Shown here one piece after another: positions 8,360-15,012 of a stretch of 64,000 nucleotides of DNA; positions within the stretch are counted from its first letter, which is position 1; every line of letters begins with the position of its first letter. A model generated the notes under the pieces. It was not told the DNA's origin, made no database searches, and saw only the letters and a program-made list of their open reading frames with translations. Position numbers and translations under genes: made by a program. This stretch comes from Anaerolineae bacterium. Its GTDB lineage: Bacteria > Chloroflexota > Anaerolineae > 4572-78 > J111. The stretch lies in the NCBI GenBank assembly GCA_023151115.1, contig JAKLJP010000024.1:1-64000 (forward strand), read 5' to 3'.

Positions 8360-8980
8360 TCAATCTTTCTTTCTCTGGCGATAGAGACTCGGATCTACCA
8401 CCTCAACCATCTTTTCAAGATTAAGGCTGTTGCCCAAAAACTGATTGATCCGTTCAATCTCGGCGGCGGGGTTTTGCAAGAGCCGGTTATAATGCACATC
8501 AATCCGCTGTAGATGGGTTTGAGCGTTGAGCCAAGTGTTAACCTGGTGCAGGTGCCTCTCATAAAGCCTGGACAGTTCTTCATCACCGATTTTGTTCGGG
8601 TCCTCGCCTCGGCGGATGAGCATTTCTCGCTGAGAGGCCAGGATCTCGGGCATGGCTCGGCGCATAAAAATAATGCGATAATTAAAGTCAGTTGGCAGAT
8701 GCGGTAAAAAGATGGCAATCACTTTAACTGCTTTTCCTTGCGCCTCGGGCAGCCAGGCCGTATCGCCTTTGATCAACTGCTTGACCCGTTCAAATTCGTA
8801 ATACCCTTTGGGATTATCGGTATCAGCGGTTCTGATATTGTCGGTCAAGGGGGCCAGTCCGCCCGCGTCTAGAATTTTCATCATCATGGATGTTCCTGAA
8901 CGGGGCAAGCCCGAGACAATAGTAATCGGTTTGGCCTCTTCTTTAGCACCAAAAAATTGTTGGATTCGTTTTAACATCAA
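8360..8980 (-). CDS. Sulfotransferase-family protein
   Basis: The signature is a P-loop-like PAPS-binding motif near the N-terminus, VSGLPRSGTSMMMKILDAGG (residues 22-41), with the PRSGTS core of the sulfotransferase family. A later IIFMRRAMPEILASQREML segment matches the 3'-phosphate-binding region (R and S). At 206 residues it is shorter than most family members, so the acceptor-binding part is small. The protein probably transfers sulfate to a small molecule or carbohydrate, but the acceptor is unknown. It reads alone on the minus strand. Confidence 0.75.
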   Translation of the reverse strand: MMLKRIQQFFGAKEEAKPITIVSGLPRSGTSMMMKILDAGGLAPLTDNIRTADTDNPKGYYEFERVKQLIKGDTAWLPEAQGKAVKVIAIFLPHLPTDFNYRIIFMRRAMPEILASQREMLIRRGEDPNKIGDEELSRLYERHLHQVNTWLNAQTHLQRIDVHYNRLLQNPAAEIERINQFLGNSLNLEKMVEVVDPSLYRQRKKD

Positions 8981-9102
8981 TGGTCCTTCTTGAGAGCAAC
9001 GATGGAGTGACGTTCATTCAAAAGTGCGAGCATATTCTAGCATATTTTCCGAGGGTGGCTAACCACAGACGCTAGAGGGCAATTTAACCGTGAATCTTAA
9101 AT

Positions 9103-9131
9103 TTGACCAGCAGTAAGCAAAATGCTATACT
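9103..9131 (+). promoter_or_regulatory. Promoter of the tRNA operon
   Basis: TTGACC (9103-9108), a 17-nt spacer and TATACT (9126-9131) lie 45 nt upstream of tRNA-Phe. Confidence 0.8.
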
Positions 9132-9176
9132 ACTGTTCGTTGTTGAGCAGCTTCAATTACTAATTCAATACCTCGT

Positions 9177-9249
9177 GCCGAGGTAGCTCAGTTGGTAGAG
9201 CATTTGACTGAAAATCAAAGGGTCCCCAGTTCAAGTCTGGGCCTCGGCA
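9177..9249 (+). tRNA. tRNA-Phe (GAA)
   Basis: 73 nt. The acceptor arms GCCGAGG and CCTCGGC pair perfectly, with discriminator A. The anticodon stem is TTTGA/TCAAA with loop CTGAAAA, giving GAA. The T arm has GTTCAAGTC. CCA is not encoded. Confidence 0.97.
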
Positions 9250-9269
9250 TCCTTATCAAGTCAAGATTT

Positions 9270-9340
9270 TGGGAGATCGTCTAATGGTAGGACAGCGGCC
9301 TTTGGAGCCGTATATCCAGGTTCGAATCCTGGTCTCCCAG
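9270..9340 (+). tRNA. tRNA-Gln (TTG)
   Basis: 71 nt. The acceptor arms TGGGAGA and TCTCCCA pair, with discriminator G. The anticodon loop CTTTGGA gives TTG, read as Gln. The T loop is GTTCGAATC. It lies 20 nt after tRNA-Phe, in the same operon. CCA is not encoded. Confidence 0.95.
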
Positions 9341-9375
9341 TGTGATCATTGTCATTGGCAATGGGTTATAATCTT

Positions 9376-9448
9376 GGGGGCGTAGTGTAGTGGTCAACAC
9401 GTCGGCCTGTCAAGCCGAAGATCGCGGGTTCAAGTCCCGTCGCTCCCG
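9376..9448 (+). tRNA. tRNA-Asp (GTC)
   Basis: 73 nt. The acceptor arms GGGGGCG and CGCTCCC pair with one G-T. The anticodon stem TCGGC/GCCGA holds loop CTGTCAA, giving GTC. The discriminator is G. It is the last gene of the tRNA operon and the nearest chromosomal gene to the integrated element. Confidence 0.96.
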
Positions 9449-9462
9449 TCAACGAAAAATGC

Positions 9463-9500
9463 AACCGGGTAAGGTTCTACCTTGCCCGGTTTTGTTTTTA
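9463..9500 (+). terminator. Terminator of the tRNA operon
   Basis: A 13-bp stem (AACCGGGTAAGGT with inverse ACCTTGCCCGGTT), loop TCT, then TTGTTTTT. Confidence 0.9.
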
Positions 9501-9532
9501 TCACGTGATCTAGTGTGTCAAGTCCCCAGGCA

Positions 9533-10624
9533 TCACTCAATAGATGTGATAGTCACAGTGAACGGCGTTGATGAAACGATATAGTAACCACCATAACCGT
9601 AAGGATTTCCGGGGTCAGTGTCGCTAAAGTAAGTGCGGTTTGCAAAAGAGTGGTCAAGGTCAGAGTACATATTAAAATCAGTCAGGTATAAATGGTCAGT
9701 TCTACCGGATATATTAAAATTGATGACCGGCGCACTATCTCCACCAAACGAAAATTTTACCAAGTAGACGGGCTGATTTTCCCCTTCCAACGGCCACACG
9801 CCATCAGCGAAGCTGTCAATCACCATATCAACTAAGTCGTTAATGTTTTCCCCGCTTGTATAATCCTCTTGGCTTGAGTAGATGCGCCAATTGGGACCGC
9901 AGCCGGAACAATCGGCGTTGGGATAGTCAGCGTGTGCTTGTTTTTTGAAAAGCTGGTTAAGCGTTTCCGAATTCATCAACACAAGAGCCAGCGTTTTTAG
10001 TGCAGTACCCGCCAAACCAACACCCGGAATAGCCTCTATAATTTCGTCAAATATATCGGCCAGCGTGCCAATAATGCTATCAACTGTGTCACCCTCGTAC
10101 AGAGCACACACCAACTCTTGCCGCTTTTCTTGCATCCCCAAAAGCAAACCTGCCAAAGCTCCTGTTACGCCAGAAATTACAATCAAGGCCCCAACTGCTA
10201 CACCTATAGCCGCTGGGGGAAAGATGATCACACCAACAACCGATGCGATAATTAAGCCGGCCAGAGCAATTGTGTTAAAAGTTGTGATTGCTCCTAAACG
10301 TCTCACACTTTCAATGGCGTCATCAATGATTAGGTTAGCCATTTGGCACTTGTCCAAATCATATTCCTCTTGGCTTTCGTAGCCATCAGGAATTGTCCCA
10401 GTTGGCAGAACGATAGGCGGTTGAGTGCCATAAATCGGGATGGGTTGACCTGTCCCCGGTTGAATGACTACCCCAACCGACCCACCCCCTAAATTTATAA
10501 TGGTTTCCTCACAACAACCGGTTGATACATTGATATTTATCACAGGTGGCTCCCTATCATTGATGGCCTGCACAATTTGGTCTAGAGCTTTCAAAACGTT
10601 GGCGTTGGGTATTATTCCAGCCAT
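9533..10624 (-). CDS. Element structural-like protein with a central membrane segment
   Basis: The product is 363 residues, not matched to a known family. Residues 1-100 are Pro/Gly-rich with a CC pair (TGCCEET). Residues about 120-185 hold two strongly hydrophobic stretches (LAGLIIASVVGVIIF and GVTGALAGLLLGM). A further amphipathic region and a C-terminal beta-rich domain with NFNISGRTDHLYLTDFN follow. An upstream in-frame start at 10786 would overlap the previous gene. The ATG at 10624 is preferred because GAGGAGG lies about 12 nt upstream and the preceding stop is 7 nt away. It is the last gene of the virion-like operon and may be a membrane-associated virion or cell-surface component. Confidence 0.6.
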   Translation of the reverse strand: MAGIIPNANVLKALDQIVQAINDREPPVININVSTGCCEETIINLGGGSVGVVIQPGTGQPIPIYGTQPPIVLPTGTIPDGYESQEEYDLDKCQMANLIIDDAIESVRRLGAITTFNTIALAGLIIASVVGVIIFPPAAIGVAVGALIVISGVTGALAGLLLGMQEKRQELVCALYEGDTVDSIIGTLADIFDEIIEAIPGVGLAGTALKTLALVLMNSETLNQLFKKQAHADYPNADCSGCGPNWRIYSSQEDYTSGENINDLVDMVIDSFADGVWPLEGENQPVYLVKFSFGGDSAPVINFNISGRTDHLYLTDFNMYSDLDHSFANRTYFSDTDPGNPYGYGGYYIVSSTPFTVTITSIE

Positions 10625-10631
10625 AATTTGC

Positions 10632-11390
10632 TTATTCCTCCTCTGGTTGTTCGGCATCCTCAAGCGCCGGGATACCTTCTGCGTCCAAATGTTCTTGTAA
10701 TACCTCGGCCAACTCGTCGGCAAATGTCGGGGGTTGCGGAGGAGGGCCAGGTTCAGCGCACTCATCATTGACCCCTTCAGCAACACATTGTAGTGAGCGG
10801 TCTATCCTGCCCAAACTTGGACCAAATGAGGCAATCAAGGTAGCGAGGCCAAATTCCTCATCATCGGCGTTGAGGCCAGGAACCCGACTATCTAAATTAT
10901 CTCTGATACGGTCAATCTCCCAACCCATCTTCAGTAAGGTGTTGCCGATTTCCTCTACTTGAGACAACAATGTAGTCGGGGGCAAACCTGGTCCAGTCAG
11001 AGATGCGACAATTCCCCCTAAAGACAGGCCGATAGTTGATAATATTTCCTCAATTTGGTCAATGCTCCCCAAAGCCTCGGTGTGAATTTGGGCAATTGAC
11101 TTATCGTTATAAGTCAGCTTAGAAGCTATACCATTGATAGCCGCCACAACTTCGCTTGCATCTCCACAACTCATGATGACACACTCCAATTGCAAATTGT
11201 AATCCATCGTTTGGCGGAAGTCCGCCAACACGCCTTTGATGTAGCCTGTTTTTTCATCCCAGAAAAAACCCCTTGCTGGCTCGGTTACAAGACCCCTTAA
11301 TAACGCTCGCCAAAGCGGGCTATCCGGCCAGCAGATGGCAAAGCGGCAAAACGTCTGCCCGTCCCAGTCAGTTGGTATAGCGTGTTTCAT
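10632..11390 (-). CDS. Element protein with N-terminal DWDG domain and helical stalk
   Basis: Residues 1-75 (start MKHAIPTDWDGQ, then WPDSPLWRALLRGL, FFWDEKTG) are clearly homologous to the N-terminus of the next upstream gene's product, which carries a tail-collar domain. The remainder (about residues 80-200) is helical with many Ile/Leu at heptad spacing. The C-terminus is Pro-rich then acidic (ending EQPEEE). The shared N-terminus suggests a common docking module on a virion or fibre base, with different C-terminal parts. No database family is recognised. Start ATG 11390 has a GGGGAG-like site. The next gene starts 7 nt downstream of its stop. Confidence 0.6.
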   Translation of the reverse strand: MKHAIPTDWDGQTFCRFAICWPDSPLWRALLRGLVTEPARGFFWDEKTGYIKGVLADFRQTMDYNLQLECVIMSCGDASEVVAAINGIASKLTYNDKSIAQIHTEALGSIDQIEEILSTIGLSLGGIVASLTGPGLPPTTLLSQVEEIGNTLLKMGWEIDRIRDNLDSRVPGLNADDEEFGLATLIASFGPSLGRIDRSLQCVAEGVNDECAEPGPPPQPPTFADELAEVLQEHLDAEGIPALEDAEQPEEE

Positions 11391-11424
11391 TCGTCCAATC
11401 TCCCCTAAATCACTGGGTTAATGG

Positions 11425-12111
11425 TTACTTTCTGGCCCGAATGATGAAGTTTTGAGCTAGGTAGGGCTGCAAGTTATTGTGCGACTGACCCCCACCGGCC
11501 CCACCCGATGTCTTGCTTATTCGCTTGATATTTAGGCCAGCGCCAGATTGACCCGTTACGGCTGCCGGAGTTCCACCGTCGAAACTCTCCTCAGTATGAG
11601 TGTGGTTTGGTATCTCGGCAATGGTCAACGTGTGCGTTTTTGCTCCACCGGCTTTCCCCAATACGTTAAACTCTGTCTGACTTGCATCAACCCCAACAGC
11701 AACACGGCCCTTGCGGTTAGGTAAATAGAACGACCCTTCAACCTCTTGCAAACCAGCCCCGAATTCATAGCCGATGACATCAAACAAATCAGGCTCATCA
11801 GCAATCGCAACCAAGCTGCCATCAGCCCACAAAAACTTATCCGGCAGGGTTGACCCGGCAAATTCTAAAACTGTACCGACAGGAACGCTCATAGCCCCAC
11901 ACTCCAAATTGCTCAAGGCAAAGTTTAAAAACGGCTCGAAGTCTACCAGGACTTGAGCCACATTACCTGTGTTTTGGTCCCAAAAATCAACCAGGGATGG
12001 GCTAGACAGTAGTCCCCTTAGAATAATTCTCCAGAGGGTACTGTCAGGCCAGCGAACTTCATACGTACACTCGCTAACCCCGTCCCAGTCGCCAGGAATT
12101 GGCATTTTCAT
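11425..12111 (-). CDS. Tail-collar (microcystin-dependent-protein-like) fibre protein with DWDG domain
   Basis: The product is 228 residues. The N-terminal 75 residues (PIPGDWDGVSECTYEVRWPD, then LWRIILRGL, DFWDQNTG) match the paralogous N-terminus of the downstream gene. Residues 76-228 form a phage tail-collar domain: VPVGTVLEFAGSTLPDKFLW, then FYLPNRKGRVAVGVD, IPNHTHTEE, and the end HNNLQPYLAQNFIIRARK. This fold occurs in tail fibres and host-recognition proteins. An upstream in-frame start (12210) would overlap the preceding gene. ATG 12111 has GGAGGAAC 8 nt upstream and gives the same N-terminus as its paralogue, so it is chosen. Confidence 0.78.
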   Translation of the reverse strand: MKMPIPGDWDGVSECTYEVRWPDSTLWRIILRGLLSSPSLVDFWDQNTGNVAQVLVDFEPFLNFALSNLECGAMSVPVGTVLEFAGSTLPDKFLWADGSLVAIADEPDLFDVIGYEFGAGLQEVEGSFYLPNRKGRVAVGVDASQTEFNVLGKAGGAKTHTLTIAEIPNHTHTEESFDGGTPAAVTGQSGAGLNIKRISKTSGGAGGGQSHNNLQPYLAQNFIIRARK

Positions 12112-12175
12112 AAATTGTTCCTCCGAAATTAAAAAGGGGAGTTTCCTCCCCTCACCATAGCAAATATTCAGTTTT

Positions 12176-12625
12176 TTAGATGGACCGCCCAACCACAACA
12201 GCCTCGACAAAGGTCACGGTTTCACCGTCGTTTGAGCGAGCACCGTTGTTTATGGCAGCAACCAAAGCAGCCCCTTCCGGGGTTGTCACATCCAGGATGT
12301 CTGTGTTTGGCGAGAGCAAGGCCAGGTCAGCACAGGGGATTTCAAAGGTCACGGCGTTGCCGTTGACATCCACGCACCGAACCAACCATTTCAATTCACG
12401 CTGGGCGAAGGGGTTAACCGCATTACCTACGGCGAACCGCTGTTCGACGGCCAAACGGCTGTCTTTTTGCAGATTGCCCAGGCTGACCCCTTCAATGGCA
12501 TCCCGCAAAGCGTCCATCAGCGCAATTTGTGCAGCAAAGTTTCCAGCGGTTAGGTCAGGGAAATGTACCCCGACCGAACTTGTCTCGCTGCTGTAGTCAA
12601 CAAAGGTGAGATTAAGCTTGCCCAT
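12176..12625 (-). CDS. Small virion-like protein of the element (unknown family)
   Basis: A 149-residue soluble protein with no signal peptide or membrane segment. It begins MGKLNLTFVDYSSETSSVGV and contains mixed beta strands and a helix (ALMDALRDAI). I do not recognise the family. It is the first gene of the virion-like operon, has a strong AAAGGAG site 8 nt from its ATG, and is preceded by a GC-rich hairpin. Size, position and strong translation signals make it the best candidate for an abundant structural (coat-like) protein, but this is inference only. Confidence 0.55.
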   Translation of the reverse strand: MGKLNLTFVDYSSETSSVGVHFPDLTAGNFAAQIALMDALRDAIEGVSLGNLQKDSRLAVEQRFAVGNAVNPFAQRELKWLVRCVDVNGNAVTFEIPCADLALLSPNTDILDVTTPEGAALVAAINNGARSNDGETVTFVEAVVVGRSI

Positions 12626-12641
12626 GCGTCCACGCTCCTTT

Positions 12642-12667
12642 AATTGCCGGGTCGCGCTCCGGCAATT
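12642..12667. promoter_or_regulatory. GC-rich hairpin in the leader of the virion-like operon
   Basis: A perfect 9-bp stem AATTGCCGG / CCGGCAATT with an 8-nt loop lies directly upstream of the ribosome site of the 149-residue protein gene. On the minus strand it is not followed by a T-run, so an mRNA-stabilising or translation-control role is likelier than termination. About 60-100 nt further upstream (12721-12757) are two direct copies of ATGTCTCA and the inverted pair ATGAGA/TCTCAT, possible regulator sites. Confidence 0.5.
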
Positions 12668-12811
12668 TTAATAAAGTTGTCAAGTCGGAAGTCCCAAACT
12701 CGACACCTATATGATAATGAAAAAATGTCTCAATTGCAAATGAGAAGATGTCTCATCTAGGAGATTAATGGGGACACGGAACGCTGGCCAGCTTCAAGGC
12801 AGCGTCCCCAG

Positions 12812-12991
12812 TTATCTACCAGCACAAAAAACCATGGGGATAATTATAGCGTTCCCGATCAGGAAAAACGCCAAAAAGAAAATAATCGTCTGTTTTCCAT
12901 CCAGCTTTTTGGCAACTAAGCCATAGCGAACAATTACCACAAACACAACAGCAAAAACTAATCCCAATAATCCAGCCAAAAACCAACTCAT
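12812..12991 (-). CDS. Small two-helix membrane protein, holin candidate
   Basis: A 59-residue protein with two membrane helices: residues 3-21 (WFLAGLLGLVFAVVFVVIV) and 36-56 (IIFFLAFFLIGNAIIIPMV). They are separated by a short basic turn (AKKLDGKQ). Two hydrophobic helices in under 60 residues is the class II/III holin layout. Its ATG overlaps the TGA of the upstream XhlA-like gene (ATGA at 12988-12991), so the two are translationally coupled. Holins with XhlA-type partners are known from phages. The function is inferred from architecture and context, not from sequence identity. Confidence 0.6.
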   Translation of the reverse strand: MSWFLAGLLGLVFAVVFVVIVRYGLVAKKLDGKQTIIFFLAFFLIGNAIIIPMVFCAGR

Positions 12992-13284
12992 CGAAGCACC
13001 CCCAACAGATAGATTATGGTGACAATCGCTGCAATTGTCAGGGATTGTCTAAAAACCCAACTCGCTAAACTCTTGTGTTGCTCAAGTTGAATGACCCGAT
13101 GCTCCAACTCGTTGACCGCTTCAACCAGGCCAGCCACTTGTAATTTTAGGTTCTCAAATTCGCTGTGTCTCATTTGCCTATCGTCAATGGTCTCAATGGC
13201 TGCTCGTAAAACTCTCAACTCGCCTTCTATGGCCGTAAGTCGCTCGGTGATGAGTTGGCGCAGGGTCAACGACTCGTCGTTCAT
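12988..13284 (-). CDS. Coiled-coil plus C-terminal membrane anchor protein (XhlA-like)
   Basis: A 98-residue protein. Residues 5-70 are a charged coiled coil with regular Leu/Val spacing (LITERLTAIEGELRVLRAAI and so on), and residues 78-96 form one membrane helix at the C-terminus. This is the layout of phage XhlA-type lysis proteins, which act with a holin at the membrane. The overlapping downstream two-helix gene supports a lysis cassette. Alternatives are a spanin-like or membrane-scaffold protein. It follows the terminator of the rep operon and so belongs to a separate transcript. Confidence 0.6.
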   Translation of the reverse strand: MNDESLTLRQLITERLTAIEGELRVLRAAIETIDDRQMRHSEFENLKLQVAGLVEAVNELEHRVIQLEQHKSLASWVFRQSLTIAAIVTIIYLLGVLR

Positions 13285-13311
13285 TCCGATTTTACTTCAA
13301 TTCGCGCTTAA

Positions 13312-13344
13312 CCAAAAATAACCAGATTTTATTAAAAATCCGGT
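13312..13344 (-). terminator. Terminator after the rep operon
   Basis: On the minus strand, ACCGGATTTT pairs with AAAATCTGGT around a 4-nt loop and is followed by TATTTTTGG. It lies about 80 nt after the Rep stop and separates early and late genes of the element. Confidence 0.7.
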
Positions 13345-13420
13345 CCAGCCAAGGCCAGTGACACCAATGGCACACTCTTTGTATCCAGCGCAGTGCAGCA
13401 ACGAACAGACGCAACATAAC

Positions 13421-14557
13421 TTACACGGGAGGCCCAGTCCAAAGAACATTTTCCCAGTAGGCAGCGCGGGCCAGTCGCTGCTTAAATTGGTTCCAGTGGG
13501 CATTATAGCGCCCAACTGACTTGGCATAGGCCATCGCTCCAGCTTCTGCCAGTTGGAGTGGGTCAAAAAATGCAACCATACGCTGATCAGCGTAACGTTT
13601 CAGCGCATCCAGGGATGATTTAACCGGCTGATAGCCTGCCTGAATTAGTGCGACTGCCAGGCCGGCCGCAGCGTTCCAAAGGTTTTTGTAAAGCGGCTTA
13701 CCAGGGTCGGGTAGGTATTCCCACCCGGCAGCCTCCAACAGTTCCCGAATTTTACCTTCGGGCAGGATGAAAACCATAGCATCTTCCGGGTCAAAAATCA
13801 TATCCCGGCTGTAGAGAAAATGGCGGCCAGGGTTGGAAAACTCGGCGGGTATCTTCTTTTGGTAGAGCTTGAGGCCGGTTAGCTCCTTTACGAAATACCG
13901 CTTCGCCCCATCTTTTTCACGCATAACCTCCCAGGAAAAGCCCGCATTGTATTCGTAGTAAGCCTTTCTCATCATTTCAATGTCGTCATCATCCAGACCG
14001 GCCCAGTCGAGCGATTCACCGTTGTATGAGATGTCCGGCTTGCTGATGATCTCTAACCACGTCTCGAAAGCCCAGTCTTGCAGGGGCTTGTTTGTCTGAA
14101 ATGTTGGCTTGCGTCGGGTCATAGAGTGGCGCTTAAGGGTGACAACTTCCCCAAAGTCTGCCAGGCTCACAGATAACCCTTGATGGAAATGAGGCGCGCC
14201 CCGCTTTTGGTACTCAATGGCCGTGAAATAGCTAAACCCGCCAAATTTGCGCTTGATGGCCTGATGCAAGGCTTTATGATGCGCTTTGACAATGCGCCCA
14301 TCATCCGGGTAACAGTCAGGGTAGGTGGCAACTATCATGCTGTTTAACTCCGGGTCGGAGTTGGTCAGCACTTCAATAGCGTTTTTGATGGCAGAGGAAC
14401 TTATAAGCGTGACCTTTTCCCGTTTGCCACCCCCTAGCGGCTCAATCGCTGCTCGAATGACCTCCGCAGTCGTCTTTTTTAAGCGAATACCCACGACAAC
14501 CGGTGGCGGTGGCTTAGTCGCATGCTGATTAGTGCCATTTGACGAGAGACTACTCAC
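13421..14557 (-). CDS. HUH-type rolling-circle replication initiator
   Basis: A 378-residue protein carrying the two hallmarks of HUH Rep endonucleases. The first is a metal-binding H-x-H strand preceded by the usual bulky strand (SYFTAIEYQKRGAPHFHQGL; His123 and His125). The second is a later tyrosine motif (AKRYFVKELTG; Tyr221, Lys224) for nicking and covalent attachment. The layout resembles the Rep proteins of rolling-circle plasmids and small phages. Start is GTG 14557, overlapping the CHC2 gene stop by 8 bp. Together with the antisense RNA candidate in the leader, it implies that the excised element replicates by rolling circle. Only one motif-3 tyrosine is evident. Confidence 0.78.
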   Translation of the reverse strand: MSSLSSNGTNQHATKPPPPVVVGIRLKKTTAEVIRAAIEPLGGGKREKVTLISSSAIKNAIEVLTNSDPELNSMIVATYPDCYPDDGRIVKAHHKALHQAIKRKFGGFSYFTAIEYQKRGAPHFHQGLSVSLADFGEVVTLKRHSMTRRKPTFQTNKPLQDWAFETWLEIISKPDISYNGESLDWAGLDDDDIEMMRKAYYEYNAGFSWEVMREKDGAKRYFVKELTGLKLYQKKIPAEFSNPGRHFLYSRDMIFDPEDAMVFILPEGKIRELLEAAGWEYLPDPGKPLYKNLWNAAAGLAVALIQAGYQPVKSSLDALKRYADQRMVAFFDPLQLAEAGAMAYAKSVGRYNAHWNQFKQRLARAAYWENVLWTGPPV

Positions 14558-14921
14558 GGGGCAAGCTCACTTTCCGGGCTAATTCGGCAATGGCCTGCAC
14601 GATTGGCACGTTATGGTAAAGGGCATAAAAGTTTATTATGTCTAGTGGCTTAGTTTGGGGTGCATTATGTTTATGGCAGTAAGCCGGGCATTTGGGATGA
14701 AAACAGCCACAGAGATTATGTTGACTGTCTACCCAAAAGGTGCGCTTACCCTCGCCATTATGAAACGGGCAGCGACCCAGGAAAAAGCCGCGCCCGGATG
14801 ATTTCAGGCCGTTGGTATAGCTGGCGACGAAGGGGGCCAGGGGAATTGATTTTTTAAGAAGTTCAATCGTTGAAGGCATAAGGCTTAGTACGTTAGGCCG
14901 CAGCCGGGTTGACTTGGACAA
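14550..14921 (-). CDS. CHC2 zinc-finger protein (primase N-terminal-like)
   Basis: The product is 123 residues. A CHC2-type zinc-binding region spans residues 51-78 (Cys51, His54, Cys71 or Cys73, Cys78; core RCPFHNGEGKRTFWVD), as at the N-terminus of DnaG-like primases. No toprim or polymerase domain follows, so it is a stand-alone zinc domain, perhaps a primase accessory or a DNA-binding partner of Rep. The helices after it (IINFYALYHN, AIAELARKV) match the end of a normal CHC2 domain. The start is either TTG 14921 or ATG 14879 (residue 15); neither has a clear ribosome site, which would fit RNA-controlled expression. It overlaps rep. Confidence 0.75.
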   Translation of the reverse strand: MSKSTRLRPNVLSLMPSTIELLKKSIPLAPFVASYTNGLKSSGRGFFLGRCPFHNGEGKRTFWVDSQHNLCGCFHPKCPAYCHKHNAPQTKPLDIINFYALYHNVPIVQAIAELARKVSLPRE

Positions 14922-14937
14922 AGAAAAGTGCTATAGT
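14909..14937 (+). promoter_or_regulatory. Promoter facing the rep operon (antisense RNA)
   Basis: TTGACT (14909-14914), an exact 17-nt spacer and TATAGT (14932-14937), on the strand opposite to the CHC2-rep genes. A strong intrinsic terminator follows within 70 nt. Confidence 0.65.
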
Positions 14938-14943
14938 GGAAAC

Positions 14944-15005
14944 ACGTTAGGCTTAAGCCGACAAGCCCCCCACGCGCTTTTGGTGCGCTGGGGGGCTTGT
15001 GTTTT
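14944..15005 (+). ncRNA. Predicted short antisense RNA in the rep leader (ctRNA-like)
   Basis: Between the promoter at 14909-14937 and the hairpin at 14961-15000 no reading frame fits. The predicted transcript is about 60 nt. It begins near 14944, contains a small GGCTTAAGCC palindrome, and ends in a 12-bp stem ACAAGCCCCCCA / TGGGGGGCTTGT with inner GCGC pairs, followed by GTTTT. It is complementary to the mRNA leader between the nuclease and CHC2-rep genes. Rolling-circle plasmids use such counter-transcribed RNAs to limit Rep synthesis. The hairpin could instead be a replication origin structure; the well-formed promoter favours an RNA. Confidence 0.55.
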
Positions 15006-15012
15006 GGATGGG

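Noticed and set aside
9376..9448. tRNA-Asp as the attachment site of the element
   Set aside because: I found no duplicated tRNA 3' end near 19746-19990, and the integrase is a serine recombinase, which rarely uses tRNA genes. The tRNA and its terminator are intact.
9533..10786. Longer start (10786) for the last virion-like gene
   Set aside because: It would overlap the upstream gene by 155 bp. The extra N-terminus is basic and lacks a ribosome site, whereas ATG 10624 has GAGGAGG upstream.
14968..15000. The GC-rich hairpin as a minus-strand terminator of the nuclease gene
   Set aside because: On the minus strand no T-run follows the stem; GTTTT follows only on the plus strand, downstream of a plus-strand promoter.
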